Shown here: positions 11,753 through 22,469 of the stretch, piece by piece | Layout: each line of letters starts with the position of its first letter | Numbering within the stretch: the stretch's first letter is position 1 | NCBI GenBank assembly: GCA_010909725.1 | Contig: JAACMV010000028.1 | Coordinates: 186,001 to 250,000 of the forward strand | Direction: 5' to 3' | From: Picochlorum sp. 'celeri' | Taxonomy: Eukaryota; Chlorophyta; Trebouxiophyceae | DNA length: 64,000 nucleotides | Notes under the pieces: model-generated | What the model saw: the letters and a program-made list of their open reading frames with translations, nothing else | The model's database searches: none | What the model was told of the DNA's origin: nothing | Position numbers and translations under genes: made by a program

Positions 11753-14700
11753 TTATAACTGTGGTTGGAGCACTTGATCGATGCGAGCCTGCATTTGAAA
11801 AAGGCCAGCATTTAACGAGACTGTATCTTTGCTTATCTGGATGACTGTAGCATGTGCATTGATGGAGGGGACAAATACTCTGTCCCCAATTTTTGGCTCC
11901 CAATCTCCTGACGAGAGATTTTTCTTGTGTTCATCTGTGACGAGTTTGTTCCTTTGATGCGCTAATTTGTAGTTCAACATCAACTCCTTTCGAGCCTGAC
12001 GAACTGCATTGAAAATTTTCTGAGAACCTTTTACATCTCTGTTGGAAATCCTTTCCAGGATTTGTCTCCTGCAGGGTACATGGAAAACAATGTTACGAAA
12101 TACATTCATCTCTCCATCGATGTGGCCTTCCCTCGTAAATCCCCATGTGTATAAATTGGTCCCATGCCTCCGCCTCTGGATCTTCTTCATCCCAAATTTC
12201 AGACAAGTCTTGCTTGTTGGCACCAAGGTAATACTCCCAATCAAAACAAGACATATTCCTCCTATGTGCATCAGCTAGGATTCTATCAACCTTAGTATCA
12301 AGCCACAAATTCTGTGACGCCACAAGAATGTGTTCGGTGATATTGTCCGACGTAGCTTCATCTTTCCACAAGGATAGCCTCTCGGCTCGGACAGCACTTG
12401 GCCATTCTGATTCTAAAAATGCCCTTTTGACCTTGACAAACATGACCTCCATTGGGTCGATATCAGTGCCATCGTAAAATCCAGGTTGAAGTGGATTCAG
12501 GTCACCATTACAACCAACTTCGTTCAGCAATTCTCGCGATCCCTGCCAATCTATGCCCTGGTACCGAGACATGAGCGAATCCATGCTATATCCAGCATTC
12601 AGAATTGCCTCACTCATACCTTGTTCCGAATGGAAAACGACATCCGCCATTTCATCGTAGCAACTGAATATTGTATTATTTGATCGAAGGACATTTAACC
12701 CCACAGAATCGGTGGCAACTGCATAAGACTGCACATGCAGGGCTGGAAGGTGATCACCAGATTGTCCACAACAGATTGTTGGCCCAACTAGTTTCACACG
12801 ATCTGACAATTTGTCTGTGAATGCCCTACTCCAATGATATTTATTATTCAAGTATGATGGCAGGAATGGGCCCCGCACTGATGAGTTCAACCATATAAAG
12901 TAGGAATATGAGTCAAGGTATGCTGAATCAGACACTTCAAGAACAGAAAACACCCATCCAACAGTACCAATATCAAAGCACTTGTTTTCATGCTTCATCA
13001 CTCTCAGATTCCTCTTATTCACGCTTTTAAGCACGTCAGGTATATCGTCCTCCATGTCAGATACCTGAATCACGATGATGTAATCGCAATTGTCGTTTTC
13101 CTGAGGATTGGAATCACAAACAGAATTAGCTGCAACAAGGACAATCCTCACAACCATGTGATTTTGTGACTCACCTTGATCCCCTCTTTCACAAAATACG
13201 ACAGATTTCTCTCATATTCTGGATCTGAATCGCTGAAAACATAAATCACGAGGGTAGGAGCCTGGGCCTTCCATGCTTCCTCTTCACCAACCTTGCTTGT
13301 CTGTGTAGACCCTCCATTCCCCCAGATCTTCAGGGCCAGTAGAACCACAATGACGCTTATAGTAACTTTAAATCTATAGCCATTGGTTCGCTCGTATTCT
13401 GATCCTTTCGGCGACTTATGGAGGCTTTTCGATCTCTGTGACCTCATGGCAACAACATCGCGAGAGTGCTAGAATTCCAGCAGAGGCAGAATCTGGTCCT
13501 TTAAAATCTTTCCATTGTTATTTTTATACGCTTTTTGGAGCATTGCTTTGGCGATGGGGTAGGGAGATGTTGCAAATAAGCCAATTATTTTCATTGTTCC
13601 CAGGCCAATAATGGCTCCCTCTGGGTACACATGGCCAAGGTGTACAATGAACAAGACATGTACGACGGGGACCCACGAGAGAAACACTCATCATATACAA
13701 AAAGCATTACATACCTGGAATATTGCAGCATACCCTTGGACCTCTGCCTTTTGCTCCTTATTTGACTGATTTTGTCGGTGATATTGTCTTCTTCTTTTCT
13801 CAGGGATTCCAAGAAGGCCAGGCTGTCATTGACTTCGTGGGCGTCAGTTCCTAACAAGGCACGAGCGTTATGGACAATTTCATGCCCCAAGTGGAGGTTC
13901 TCGGCGATATTGAGTGCGCAACTTCGTCCTGGGACGCCCCAGAGCAGCTTGTAAGTGGGCTCTAGATTCACCTCATCAAATTCTACACTGACATTCTCGA
14001 ATACACCCGGTTTGGAATATTTCAGGCTCGTCAGGGCACTGTGATGTGTCGTTGCAAATGTTATGCAAGATCCACCGGGTTTATCCCGCGATAAAGCATC
14101 CATGACAGCTAGACTCAGGGCAGCTCCATCAATGGCATCAGTCCCAGTACCCAGTTCATCCAATAGAACCAATGATTTACCGGTTGATTCTTTCCTGATG
14201 TTTTCAATGCGTTTCAAGTGTCCACTGAATGTTGAAAGATTGGACGATAGGCTCTGTTCGTCACCTATATCTGCAAGAATGACATCAAAGCATGGGATGC
14301 TAATTGGTGCCTCTGCTGGGACTGGGATACCACATTTGGCCATCATACTTGCTAAACCCACCGCTTTCAGAACCGCAGTCTTACCTCCTGTATTTGGACC
14401 TGTAATGATAATACCTTTCGTACTTTGTCGTGCAAAAACATCCACAGGAACAGGACCAGAATACGTTTCCATGCCAGTATCCGAGCATTCCATTGATTGA
14501 TGCCCAGAAGAGGGTCTTCTCCACCCAGGTAGCCTTTTTCGGCTACCTTCACCAGATACTGTCGCCACAGCAGTAGTTTCACTCGCAGACGCAGCCTTCT
14601 CGAGAAGATACTTGGCCATTAGAAGGGGGTGCCTTAGTTTTCTAAGGAAAAGAAATTTTGATTCGTCTTCTACCGGATTTTTTAGTGCTCCCTTCATTCT

Positions 14701-15870
14701 TCGAGGCTTCCCTGTTCTTTTGAATGAAGAAAATTTTGTCACTAAAGACCCTGAAATCCAATTACCAAACCTATAGCGCGCATAAATGGTGTCCAACCAG
14801 ACTAAAGAGGACAGATATTGCTCCAAAACAGAATCAACCATTGAAACCTGATCTGTCAGGGACCACAGAACAGATTCCTCAGCGATTCTTAGTTCCTCTT
14901 TTGCTTGTACTAGATCGTTATTAATATTTACAGCAGCTTCAGGCTCTATAATCCAAGCTGATCCTCCAAATTTCGAACCTACCATGACACAGCCTTTTGG
15001 TGGATCTCTACCCTTTCCAGAAACAACACAAAGACGGCCCTTATGTTCCTCAATATCTTCACCATATTTGTTTAAAATTCCTTTCAGTCTCTTCTCCAAT
15101 GTCCTTACTCTTCCCGACGCCTTGCGAACGTCGTCACTGGATCCCTCTTTTACACTGCCAGACTCATCAATCTTGGCAAAAACAGCAGATGCCACACCTG
15201 AAGGCACATCTGACGATATATCCAGAAATTCTCTCGAGATGAGACTAATGCGTTCACCTTCACCTTGTTCTTCAGCCTGGTAGACGGCTTCCCGAATTTT
15301 TCTCTGAACTTTGAGGGCTCCTCTTATAAGGGAAGCAATTGCCAGTAACCCCTCCCCATGCAACATGCCTCCACGCTTGACCCGCTGAAGACATTCTCGA
15401 GATTCAAGAGTCTGTATTCCTCCAAAATCGATGTCAAGCACGTATTCCTCTTGAAGCAATGTGACTGCTTGCGTCTCGTTGATCTTCTTGAGAGATTCTT
15501 GTTCAGTGGTTGGAGGAGTCATATCTTCCAAGCAAGCTCTCTGTCCAAGACTCGTTTGCGCAAAACTTGATACGTACTTGCAGAGCTCAAACCATTCCAG
15601 GGCATCTAGTGTTGCCTCCTGAGGGGTTCGATGTACCATTGATGACTGAAGAGCTCGCACGCCACTCGCTTTGAGGCCATACGACGGGGAGGAAAAAGTC
15701 AAAATTTTGCCCAGCCCCTCAGACCGGGCCATACATAGATTCTTAGAGTAATAATGTGCTTTTAATTCATTTTTTGATCTTCTCGGTCCATAATAACATG
15801 GCAGCGTGCTAGAAAGGTGCTGAGAATTGGTAATTCTCTGCTGACCACAGGTATCCACTCTCCAGGACAT
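11753..15870 (-). CDS. MUTS2: MutS2-like plastid DNA-mismatch/recombination ATPase, split by a gene-bearing intron
   Basis: Exons complement(11753..12068, 13715..15870), 823 aa. Exon 1 starts with a transit-like N-terminus, then a MutS core/lever region and the ATPase: Walker A GPNTGGKTAVLK (about residue 487), Walker B LVLLDELGTGTD, and TTHHSAL. It ends in a donor (AG|GTATGT, phase 2). Exon 2 begins after a TACCCTGCAG acceptor at 12069 in the same phase. It carries the end expected of MutS2: a helical segment (SQKIFNAVRQARKELM) and the KOW-like domain (IGDRVFVPSINAHATVIQI, then VSLNAGLFQMQ). The intron is 1,646 nt and contains a complete same-strand gene (12093..13447). There is no Smr nuclease domain after the KOW-like part, as in some plant MutS2 proteins. 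Bacterial MutS2 acts on recombination intermediates and collided ribosomes; a plastid role is inferred. Confidence 0.85.
12093..13447 (-). CDS. Type II membrane glycosyltransferase-like protein nested in the MutS2 intron
   Basis: Two exons, complement(12093..13100, 13175..13447), 426 aa; 74-nt intron with a GTGAGT donor, phase 0. A short basic N-terminus is followed by one membrane anchor (about residues 28-43, VTISVIVVLLALKIWG), then a lumenal domain. That domain has motifs I associate with a broad group of algal and plant glycosyltransferase-like proteins: an N-terminal beta strand (PTLVIYVFSDSD), CDYIIVIQVSD, the YFIWLNSSVRGPFLPSY core with an acidic/aromatic surrounding, and a GIYEGRPHRW end. 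No precise donor or acceptor can be given. The stop at 12093 lies only 24 bp before the MutS2 acceptor, and the ATG is about 270 bp inside the intron, so the promoter must be intronic. Same transcriptional orientation as MutS2. Confidence 0.7.
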
Positions 15871-16234
15871 TGCCTCCTACTCTATTTCATCCATATTACA
15901 GTATAATTTTCAAAAATGATTGCGAAAATGACAGTCAAATCCACATTCTTGGCCGCATCCATCACAACAATGCTCACCACAACATGTGAACCATCAGTGG
16001 GTACCCAGTTGATATTCACCAGTGAATGGATGATCACGTTGCACTTACGATTCAAGGCATCTGGTCCATGACTATGTTTGGCATGAGTAGGCCATGATCA
16101 TCAGTAGCAGCCAAGATGAGGAAGGAAGCTTCTAAAGAAAGTTGCAGATCTGAAGTCGGTTGTACCGAATTGCACCAAATCTACAATTCGTGCTATAGAT
16201 GCCTCTAGTCGCCGTGCTATCGCAATATCCATGA
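15871..16234. other. Intergenic region upstream of MutS2
   Basis: 364 bp between the end of MYG1 and the start of MutS2, both on the minus strand. It contains TGGGTACCCA and a nearby ATTCAC-CA-GTGAAT inverted repeat (about 15999-16026) that could be promoter elements of MutS2. Nothing coding is visible. Confidence 0.4.
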
Positions 16235-17371
16235 TTATTGAGATGCTTCTTTCAATGCAACCTTTGCCATCTGCGTAACACCGTCAAGGCTCTTATTTCC
16301 ACCAATAAATCCAGACGCATGCACAAATATGCAGCCAGGAATACCAGAAAGCTCAGATAAGGCATCATCGCGAAGACCTCTCCATTCTTCTGGCAGTGGC
16401 TTTCTTGAGTTGAAGCTTTCTGGGGCTACTGCCACGGCCTGGATTCTCCAGGATCCATCCTTGTCATCATTATATATGACATATTTGATCTCACCTTCAA
16501 TGCCCATCTCCTTCTCCAATTCATAAATATGATTTTTCCAGGGAACAAATGTCGACAATTTCACCACCTGGCCTGATGGATCCACGGATTTTCTGTTTCT
16601 AATATCTTCTTGGACATATGATCTTGCTGGAAGCCAGGACTTGATTTGATACTGTAGACAGCCCATAAACTCTGACCCAGTCATATCCATAGCCTGTCTG
16701 AATCTCCCCATCGTCTCTGCATCCGAAAGACTTTCATACCATTGCGCATTGAGGTTGCCAACACGAGCAGACAGGTGCGTGTTGTTGATGTATCGTGGAG
16801 GCTGAGATGACTCATATTGATTCACCCCATTATCAATGGCGTCCACAGCCTCCATAAACGACTTGTACACCTGTAAATATACTGCTTGTATATCTTCCTC
16901 TTTTGCTGAATCATCCATCTCCTTTCTCACAATCTCCTTTCCAAAATGCTTGTAGACCAACCCAGCACTGGAAAGTTTGGTGGAGAACCCATGACCAAAT
17001 ACTTCATCGAACCCCTTCTGATGATGATCATATCGATCCTTTGCGGGATCGTATACTCCCCCTACATCTATGACAACATTGAGGGTATCCAGCAGCGACG
17101 GATCTCTCGATCTAACAATCTCTGCTCCAGCAAACTTTTCAGTCTGTAGCAATAAGAAACAACCCAGCGCCTCATCGCAATGGAATGTTCCACTATGCGT
17201 TCCGATTGTCTTCATTGATTTATGCGTTTTTATTGCTGCTGCGCCCTGGATATCGTTGTTGCTGCCCCTGAGGTTGTTCGACATGCGGCGCTTCAAAGGT
17301 GACCCAGAAGGGAAGAAGAGAAGATTTGGCCCTCGTGTCCTGATCAACTTACAGAAATTGAATGATGACAT
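16235..17371 (-). CDS. MYG1: MYG1-family DHH-like exonuclease
   Basis: Single exon, 378 aa, ATG at 17371. The UPF0160/MYG1 fold is clear: KTIGTHSGTFHCDEALGCF near residue 54, then RSRDPSLLDTLNVVIDVGG and VYDPAKDRYDHHQKGF, which supply the His/Asp metal ligands, and near the end GCIFVHASGFIGGNKS. Human MYG1 is a 3'-5' RNA exonuclease found in nucleolus and mitochondria. The first 50 residues before the domain are basic and rich in Arg, Ser and Asn, so organelle targeting is possible. Length is normal for the family. It lies upstream of MutS2 on the same strand and next to RbcS. Confidence 0.93.
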   Translation of the reverse strand: MSSFNFCKLIRTRGPNLLFFPSGSPLKRRMSNNLRGSNNDIQGAAAIKTHKSMKTIGTHSGTFHCDEALGCFLLLQTEKFAGAEIVRSRDPSLLDTLNVVIDVGGVYDPAKDRYDHHQKGFDEVFGHGFSTKLSSAGLVYKHFGKEIVRKEMDDSAKEEDIQAVYLQVYKSFMEAVDAIDNGVNQYESSQPPRYINNTHLSARVGNLNAQWYESLSDAETMGRFRQAMDMTGSEFMGCLQYQIKSWLPARSYVQEDIRNRKSVDPSGQVVKLSTFVPWKNHIYELEKEMGIEGEIKYVIYNDDKDGSWRIQAVAVAPESFNSRKPLPEEWRGLRDDALSELSGIPGCIFVHASGFIGGNKSLDGVTQMAKVALKEASQ

Positions 17372-17762
17372 GAAATAACTGTTTGGAAGGATGCGAGTTG
17401 GCCTACGAATAAGATGCTCCTTTGCGGAGCAATTCTCTTATTGCAGATTTGCTGCTCTGACTCAAGCATCTCAAGTACAAACATTGTTCACACACAAGTA
17501 TGTGAATACAATAGTTCGCAAATGCCCAAGAGTATGTTACATACAGAGAGATATGACAAAAATATGTTGATTGAGAAAATTCTTCCGAACATACAAAACA
17601 TGAAAATGTCCAACCACATGCAACTCTCCCGGACAGGTTTTTTTCATTTCAGACCTGAGTTGATGACACAATCATGGGATCCAGATTGAATGATCACCTC
17701 ACTAAAGAATTCAGCTTGGTATAGAATCTTTAGCACTCAAATCAAGCAACACTCTCACCAGC
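17372..17762. other. Intergenic region between RbcS 3' end and MYG1 5' end
   Basis: About 390 bp, AT-rich. It should contain the RbcS 3' end and the MYG1 promoter. A plus-strand open frame of 91 codons here (17414-17689) has no family features. No RNA gene seen. Confidence 0.4.
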
Positions 17763-18634
17763 TTAGGCGACAGAGCGCTTCTCTGGGGACTGGTGGTCCT
17801 TGGCACCAGTTGGGCGGTGGACCAAGAGGAGGGAGCACTGCACCTGCTTGACGTTGTCGAAAGCGACGAGTCTGATGTAGGCATCTGGGAAGGCCTTGGT
17901 GCAAGCCTTGATCTCGGTCACAACCTGGGCTCCATCAGTGCATCCGAACATTGGCAACTTCCACATAGACCAGTAACGGTTATCGAAGTAGTTGCATGTG
18001 ACTCCTCCAGACATACGTCCAGTGTTGGTGGACTTGACGTAGGCAGTCTCTGGGGAAGAGAACTCCAAGCATGGGGTGTATCCATTGCGGACAATGTAGT
18101 CAACCTGCTTGATGATCTCCTCCTCGGAGAGTGGTGGGAGATAAGAGAAGGTCTCGAAGAACTTGTTGTCAATTGGGTTCCACACCTGCATGATGTTTAG
18201 TTGTTTAGGTCAGACAGGATCACCACAACGCGAGTACGCCATATCACTGCCTAGGTCAAAACGCTCTCTTCCCGATGTGATGTTCTCGCCGCATCCGTGA
18301 CGATCGCCACAATGTGTTATCCATTATAGTCAATAACTATTATTGATCACATATCCGCGCTAGATGACGACTCGAAGAGGACAAAATCGGTCATCGAGAG
18401 CGTAGTAGGAAGTTGAAGGCGGCCCTCCTTATCCATCGACTCCATGGACGCTCATGACGCCCATTGGCCTGCTACATTCACGATCAAACAACAATAACTC
18501 ACCTGGAAGGCATTGGTCTTCTTGGCAGCAACGTTAGCAGCCTTGAAGGAGACAGCCTTGGAGGCTGGCTTCATGGCAGTGGTGCGAGAAGCAACCACTG
18601 GGGCGGAGACGATAGCAGCAGCAATAGCAACCAT
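17763..18634 (-). CDS. RBCS: Rubisco small subunit, green type
   Basis: Exons complement(17763..18185, 18503..18634), 184 aa. Exon 1 is an Ala/Lys/Val/Ser-rich transit peptide ([20 protein letters not shown] start) with no signal peptide before it, so the plastid is a primary green one. Exon 2 is the mature protein: [48 protein letters not shown] and [13 protein letters not shown] are all diagnostic of IB-type small subunits. The intron (317 nt, GTGAGT donor) is several times longer than others in the window and falls exactly at the transit/mature border. The mature N-terminus reads FQVWNP, so the Met usually found one or two residues before VW is absent or was not retained. Codons favour C-ending triplets (for example AAG and GAC), as in highly expressed genes. 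Confidence 0.96.
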
Positions 18635-18883
18635 TTTGATTCTTGAGAATTAAATTGACGACAGGTGCGGGCCAAGCACAAGTTTTAGATCGATTAGTAT
18701 TAAATGTGAGGGCTCTTCTAGAGTGGCAATGCCGTCTTATCCATCGGCGGTGATGACATTGTATTCTGACTTTCTTTTCTCCAAGGATACCAGGATCGAA
18801 TGCCTGGTCCTTGGTTCCATTTGCTCTCATCATCAGAGTCGCCATCATTGCATTGGTAGAAAGAGCGAGTGTGTTGTAACGAC

Positions 18884-21667
18884 TTACACGTTAGAATTTG
18901 GTCTAGAATCATTCAGGGTTGGTTTCGATGGTGATGTAAGTGCCCCTGTGCTGGCAGCCATCATGCTTTTTCTGTCAGTATTCATAGCATTCATTGGGGG
19001 TGGAGGACCCATTGATCTTGCTGGCGTTGCCACAAATCTCTTTCGCTCCAGTTGCTTCAAATGCTGATGCTCATATGGGCCCACGGTTGACCTCCTCTGA
19101 GTGGATGGTGATTGCCTCAAACTTCTTGATGGTGTCGCTGGGAGAGATCTTCTTGGCGTCATTGCAGCAGATGCAGGAACCATGTCCAGGGTGCGTGGAG
19201 AGCGGTCCGGAAGCGGTGGCTTGGGTATTCTGGATGGCGTAAAGCCTGGAGTGCTGGCAGCTGAGCGGGGATACATTTTCCTTGGTGTCTGAAACTCTCT
19301 CATGCCCGTGCCACTAGCATTCATGTCCCGTCCATGAGATCCTGAGGATGATCTGGAACGTCGATAGCTATTATTAGATGACTTGCTAGTGTGAGAGGAT
19401 GAAGGAGAAGAGCTTTTGCTTCCAGATAGTTGAGTCTCCAATAACTCCCTTCCACTGATGACACTTGCAGTTTTTGTAGAATTGCTCCATTCTTTGCTTG
19501 TTGATCCTAAACTTTGGTTCAGCCTCTTTTGAGACACTTCCAGATCGCCATGTGAATTTCCATTGCTACTGCCCGCGCCTGAGGGATGAGATGGCCTTGA
19601 ACTTGTGGTCCAACTCTGAGAAGCATCCCAAGGTAGGACAGGTATGGAAAAGTCATTCGAAGAATCTGCAGCGACGGTGTAAACTATAGGACCTTGACTT
19701 TTCACGGTGCCACTACTGGTGCTTGTTTGGTTGGTTCCTTTGGAGCTCCTATTTCCACTTTCGATACAACTTTCCAGACAGCGAGATGCTTGGAGGGACA
19801 TAGCACGACTTGGCGCCATCATTTTGTTGGATTTGTCCCACGTTTTCTCATTTGCGAGCGGCATCGATGCTTTTAAAGAATCGATTGCACTTTTTGCTTG
19901 CTGATGGATGCCTTCTGGCTCCTCCACAGGATTGAAACTTGCAAAACTTCCGCCTGATGTAAATGCTGTGCCACAAGAGTTGTGTCTGGACTTTTCGGTT
20001 TCATCAGAAGCGGAGACAATTTTTAAATCATCTTGAGAGGTCTGGGAAATCTGACGGTTCTCCAAATGGGCACACTGTTCCCCAGAAGACACAACTAGTT
20101 CTCTAGATGATTGACCAGGCACCTCCGAGGATGAAGCACTCGCTCCTGATCTGGCACAAGATAATTTGTTCTTTTCAGTAAAATCTGAACATCCGTTGGA
20201 TCGTTTCGAGGACAAAGATGATTCACTTGACCTGCTCAGGCTTTTCCTCTGAGGACAAGGGAATGATTGAGTTGCTACACTGTCCGCCTTGACAATTCCA
20301 CTGGACAGTGCGGAGTCCAACTGTAATTTTCGTCGAGCTCCTGATACTTTTTTGACAACGTCAGATCTGCCATCCTCGAGATTATACGAGCATCCTGGGC
20401 CGCCCTCTGAAACAGCTGTAACGTTGGATGTAATTTTTGTACTTCTGTCGCCTTGGCGGGGATTCAAATCGCGAGTTGCTCCTTCAGAAGTGTCGTAATT
20501 TTCTTGAGATGATTTAGATACACGTTGCTCCGAGCACCGTGGCTGTTCACTGACATGAACTCTTGGGCAATTCACATTTGCCAGGAAAGGATGGTCTAGT
20601 AATGTCGTTGCTGATGGCCTCTCCCTCCAATTGCGATTGAAACAAAGATACAGAAAATCTTTGCATTCTGGAGAGAGATCCTGAGGGATCAAAGGAGGTC
20701 CCTTGGACTTTGCAATGTGGAACATTGCAGATACTTGTGATCCATACTGACTCCATGGGGGCTTGCCTGTGGCCATCTCGATGACGGTGCAGGCCACACT
20801 CCATATATCCGCCTTTCTCCCATGTCCCGTTTGTGTAATCACCTCTGGTGCCATCCAGTACGGAGTTCCCTTGACACTATTGGCTCCAGATCCAATGGTC
20901 ACCAGATCCTCAATCTTCTTTGAAGCTCCAAAGTCAGCCAGTTTCACCAATCCAGTATTTTCCACCAATATATTAGCCCCTTTGATGTCTCTATGCATGA
21001 TTCCATTATTATGAAGATATTCTAGGCCAAGTAAGATTTGCTTTGTGTACATCTTGACTACTGGCTCTTTGAATGGTCCAAAGTTTGTCAGCAGAGAAGC
21101 AATTGAACCACCAGGAACAAACTCTAAAAAAATGTTGATCAACTTTGCATTCCTTTCAGTACCAATATATCTGACAATATTGGGGTGATCAAGAAGTTTG
21201 AGGGTGTCCACCTCAGACTCAAGAGACCTGATATGCTCTGCAATCTTGGCACTGCTTGCTCCACCAGCATGCCCCAAAGATACCTGCTTCACAGCCATCA
21301 ATCTACCCGTATCATTATCCAAGCCAAGGTATACACTTCCAAAGGCACCCTGCCCTAGCAAATCGCCGCAAGTCCAATTCCTTGGAACTTGATCCTTGGC
21401 ACGTGTTCCAGACTGACCCCCCTCTGCTAACGTGTGCTTTGAATCCTTTGTTACCACGGCGGCATAGGACATTTTGCTCGAGTCACTTGGCTTCGAGAGA
21501 CCGCTGGACCTCATATGAACAACTGCATTCCTCATGGGAGATGCTGGATGTTTCCTCTGCTGCTTCAAGGGGGATGATACTCTCAAGCTACCATGCTCGT
21601 CAATTGGCGCCAGTCCATCATGATCATCAGACAAGCATCCTGACTTCTCCCCTCTACCCCCATACAT
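18884..21667 (-). CDS. ANP/NPK1-type MAP kinase kinase kinase
   Basis: 927 aa from the ATG at 21667. The open frame goes upstream to 21745 without an ATG, and a GTGCAG acceptor just before the start suggests a 5'-UTR intron. The kinase domain spans about residues 95-365: [11 protein letters not shown] (P-loop), MAVKQVSLG (catalytic Lys), [15 protein letters not shown] (catalytic loop), [13 protein letters not shown] and [12 protein letters not shown] (activation segment), [11 protein letters not shown]. The KGANILV and GASK variants match plant ANP/NPK1 MAP3Ks rather than Raf-like ones. These kinases act in cytokinesis and oxidative-stress cascades in plants. The remaining 560 residues are Ser/Pro-rich and probably disordered, with basic Pro-directed sites ([17 protein letters not shown]) near the C-terminus. 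No second domain was seen. Confidence 0.9.
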   Translation of the reverse strand: MYGGRGEKSGCLSDDHDGLAPIDEHGSLRVSSPLKQQRKHPASPMRNAVVHMRSSGLSKPSDSSKMSYAAVVTKDSKHTLAEGGQSGTRAKDQVPRNWTCGDLLGQGAFGSVYLGLDNDTGRLMAVKQVSLGHAGGASSAKIAEHIRSLESEVDTLKLLDHPNIVRYIGTERNAKLINIFLEFVPGGSIASLLTNFGPFKEPVVKMYTKQILLGLEYLHNNGIMHRDIKGANILVENTGLVKLADFGASKKIEDLVTIGSGANSVKGTPYWMAPEVITQTGHGRKADIWSVACTVIEMATGKPPWSQYGSQVSAMFHIAKSKGPPLIPQDLSPECKDFLYLCFNRNWRERPSATTLLDHPFLANVNCPRVHVSEQPRCSEQRVSKSSQENYDTSEGATRDLNPRQGDRSTKITSNVTAVSEGGPGCSYNLEDGRSDVVKKVSGARRKLQLDSALSSGIVKADSVATQSFPCPQRKSLSRSSESSLSSKRSNGCSDFTEKNKLSCARSGASASSSEVPGQSSRELVVSSGEQCAHLENRQISQTSQDDLKIVSASDETEKSRHNSCGTAFTSGGSFASFNPVEEPEGIHQQAKSAIDSLKASMPLANEKTWDKSNKMMAPSRAMSLQASRCLESCIESGNRSSKGTNQTSTSSGTVKSQGPIVYTVAADSSNDFSIPVLPWDASQSWTTSSRPSHPSGAGSSNGNSHGDLEVSQKRLNQSLGSTSKEWSNSTKTASVISGRELLETQLSGSKSSSPSSSHTSKSSNNSYRRSRSSSGSHGRDMNASGTGMREFQTPRKMYPRSAASTPGFTPSRIPKPPLPDRSPRTLDMVPASAAMTPRRSLPATPSRSLRQSPSTQRRSTVGPYEHQHLKQLERKRFVATPARSMGPPPPMNAMNTDRKSMMAASTGALTSPSKPTLNDSRPNSNV

Positions 21668-22469
21668 CCCAATATCCGCCTGCACAATCACCCATGACAA
21701 ATTCAGTGATCCACCCCATAAATAACCAGAAAGACTCAAGAACACACCGTCGTCGCAGTCACTCCTCCAGAAATATTTGCTTTGATTCTCTGTCGTTGAT
21801 CATTTTCATACCCTATGTCGTTCCACTTTGCTCTATACTTTTGCTCAGTCTCTCTGCCATGAACACTCCCCACAGCTGGAGCACTGAAACACTGTCCCAT
21901 ACTTTGTTAGCCAATACCTCCTATTATGTTGTCCAAGTATACTTAAAAATACAACTTCTATTCCTCTTCGCCAATGACAATCAAGATCAATTCGTTGGAT
22001 ACTCTCGAATACGCTGCAACAACCTATGAACCAAGCATCATATCGGACAGCAGTGGCATCTGACGGTATCGAGACACGTCTGAAATTATTACTGTAATAA
22101 AATATATCTGACTATCAACAGAGCACGTGTTGACCCCTGCGCTATTCAGGGATAACAAGAGTGACGACGATCTACCAACGACGTGTAAACCGACAAAGCC
22201 TCACTGACCCACAATAGATTGCCTATGCTTTTTTAAGGTTCTTAAGGACGATAGTATATATTTTATATCTACTTCTAGTCGTTTTCAAAGGAATCGTGTC
22301 CTGTCGAGGCACTCGGAAATCGGCAATGTCGTTACGATCACCTTTAGGCAATTCCTCTGTCAAATGCAACATTTGACCGAGAGGGATGAAACTGAAGACG
22401 TATAGAACGATTCGTCCTTCTCATACAGTATTTTGGCATTTCAACTTGATTAGATGAAACTATGTTATA
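21668..22469. other. Intergenic region between MAP3K and DNAJC11 genes
   Basis: About 800 bp between divergent genes. It probably holds a 5'-UTR intron of the MAP3K gene near 21680-21750. A perfect inverted repeat GTCAAATG-CAA-CATTTGAC lies at 22359-22377, about 95 bp before the DNAJC11 ATG, and contains an E-box-like CAAATG. Nothing else is recognised. Confidence 0.45.

Noticed and set aside
13469..13687. Minus-strand frame of 72 codons in the MutS2 intron, before the nested gene
   Set aside because: Starts with a non-ATG codon, has no family feature, and its phase does not fit the MutS2 donor.
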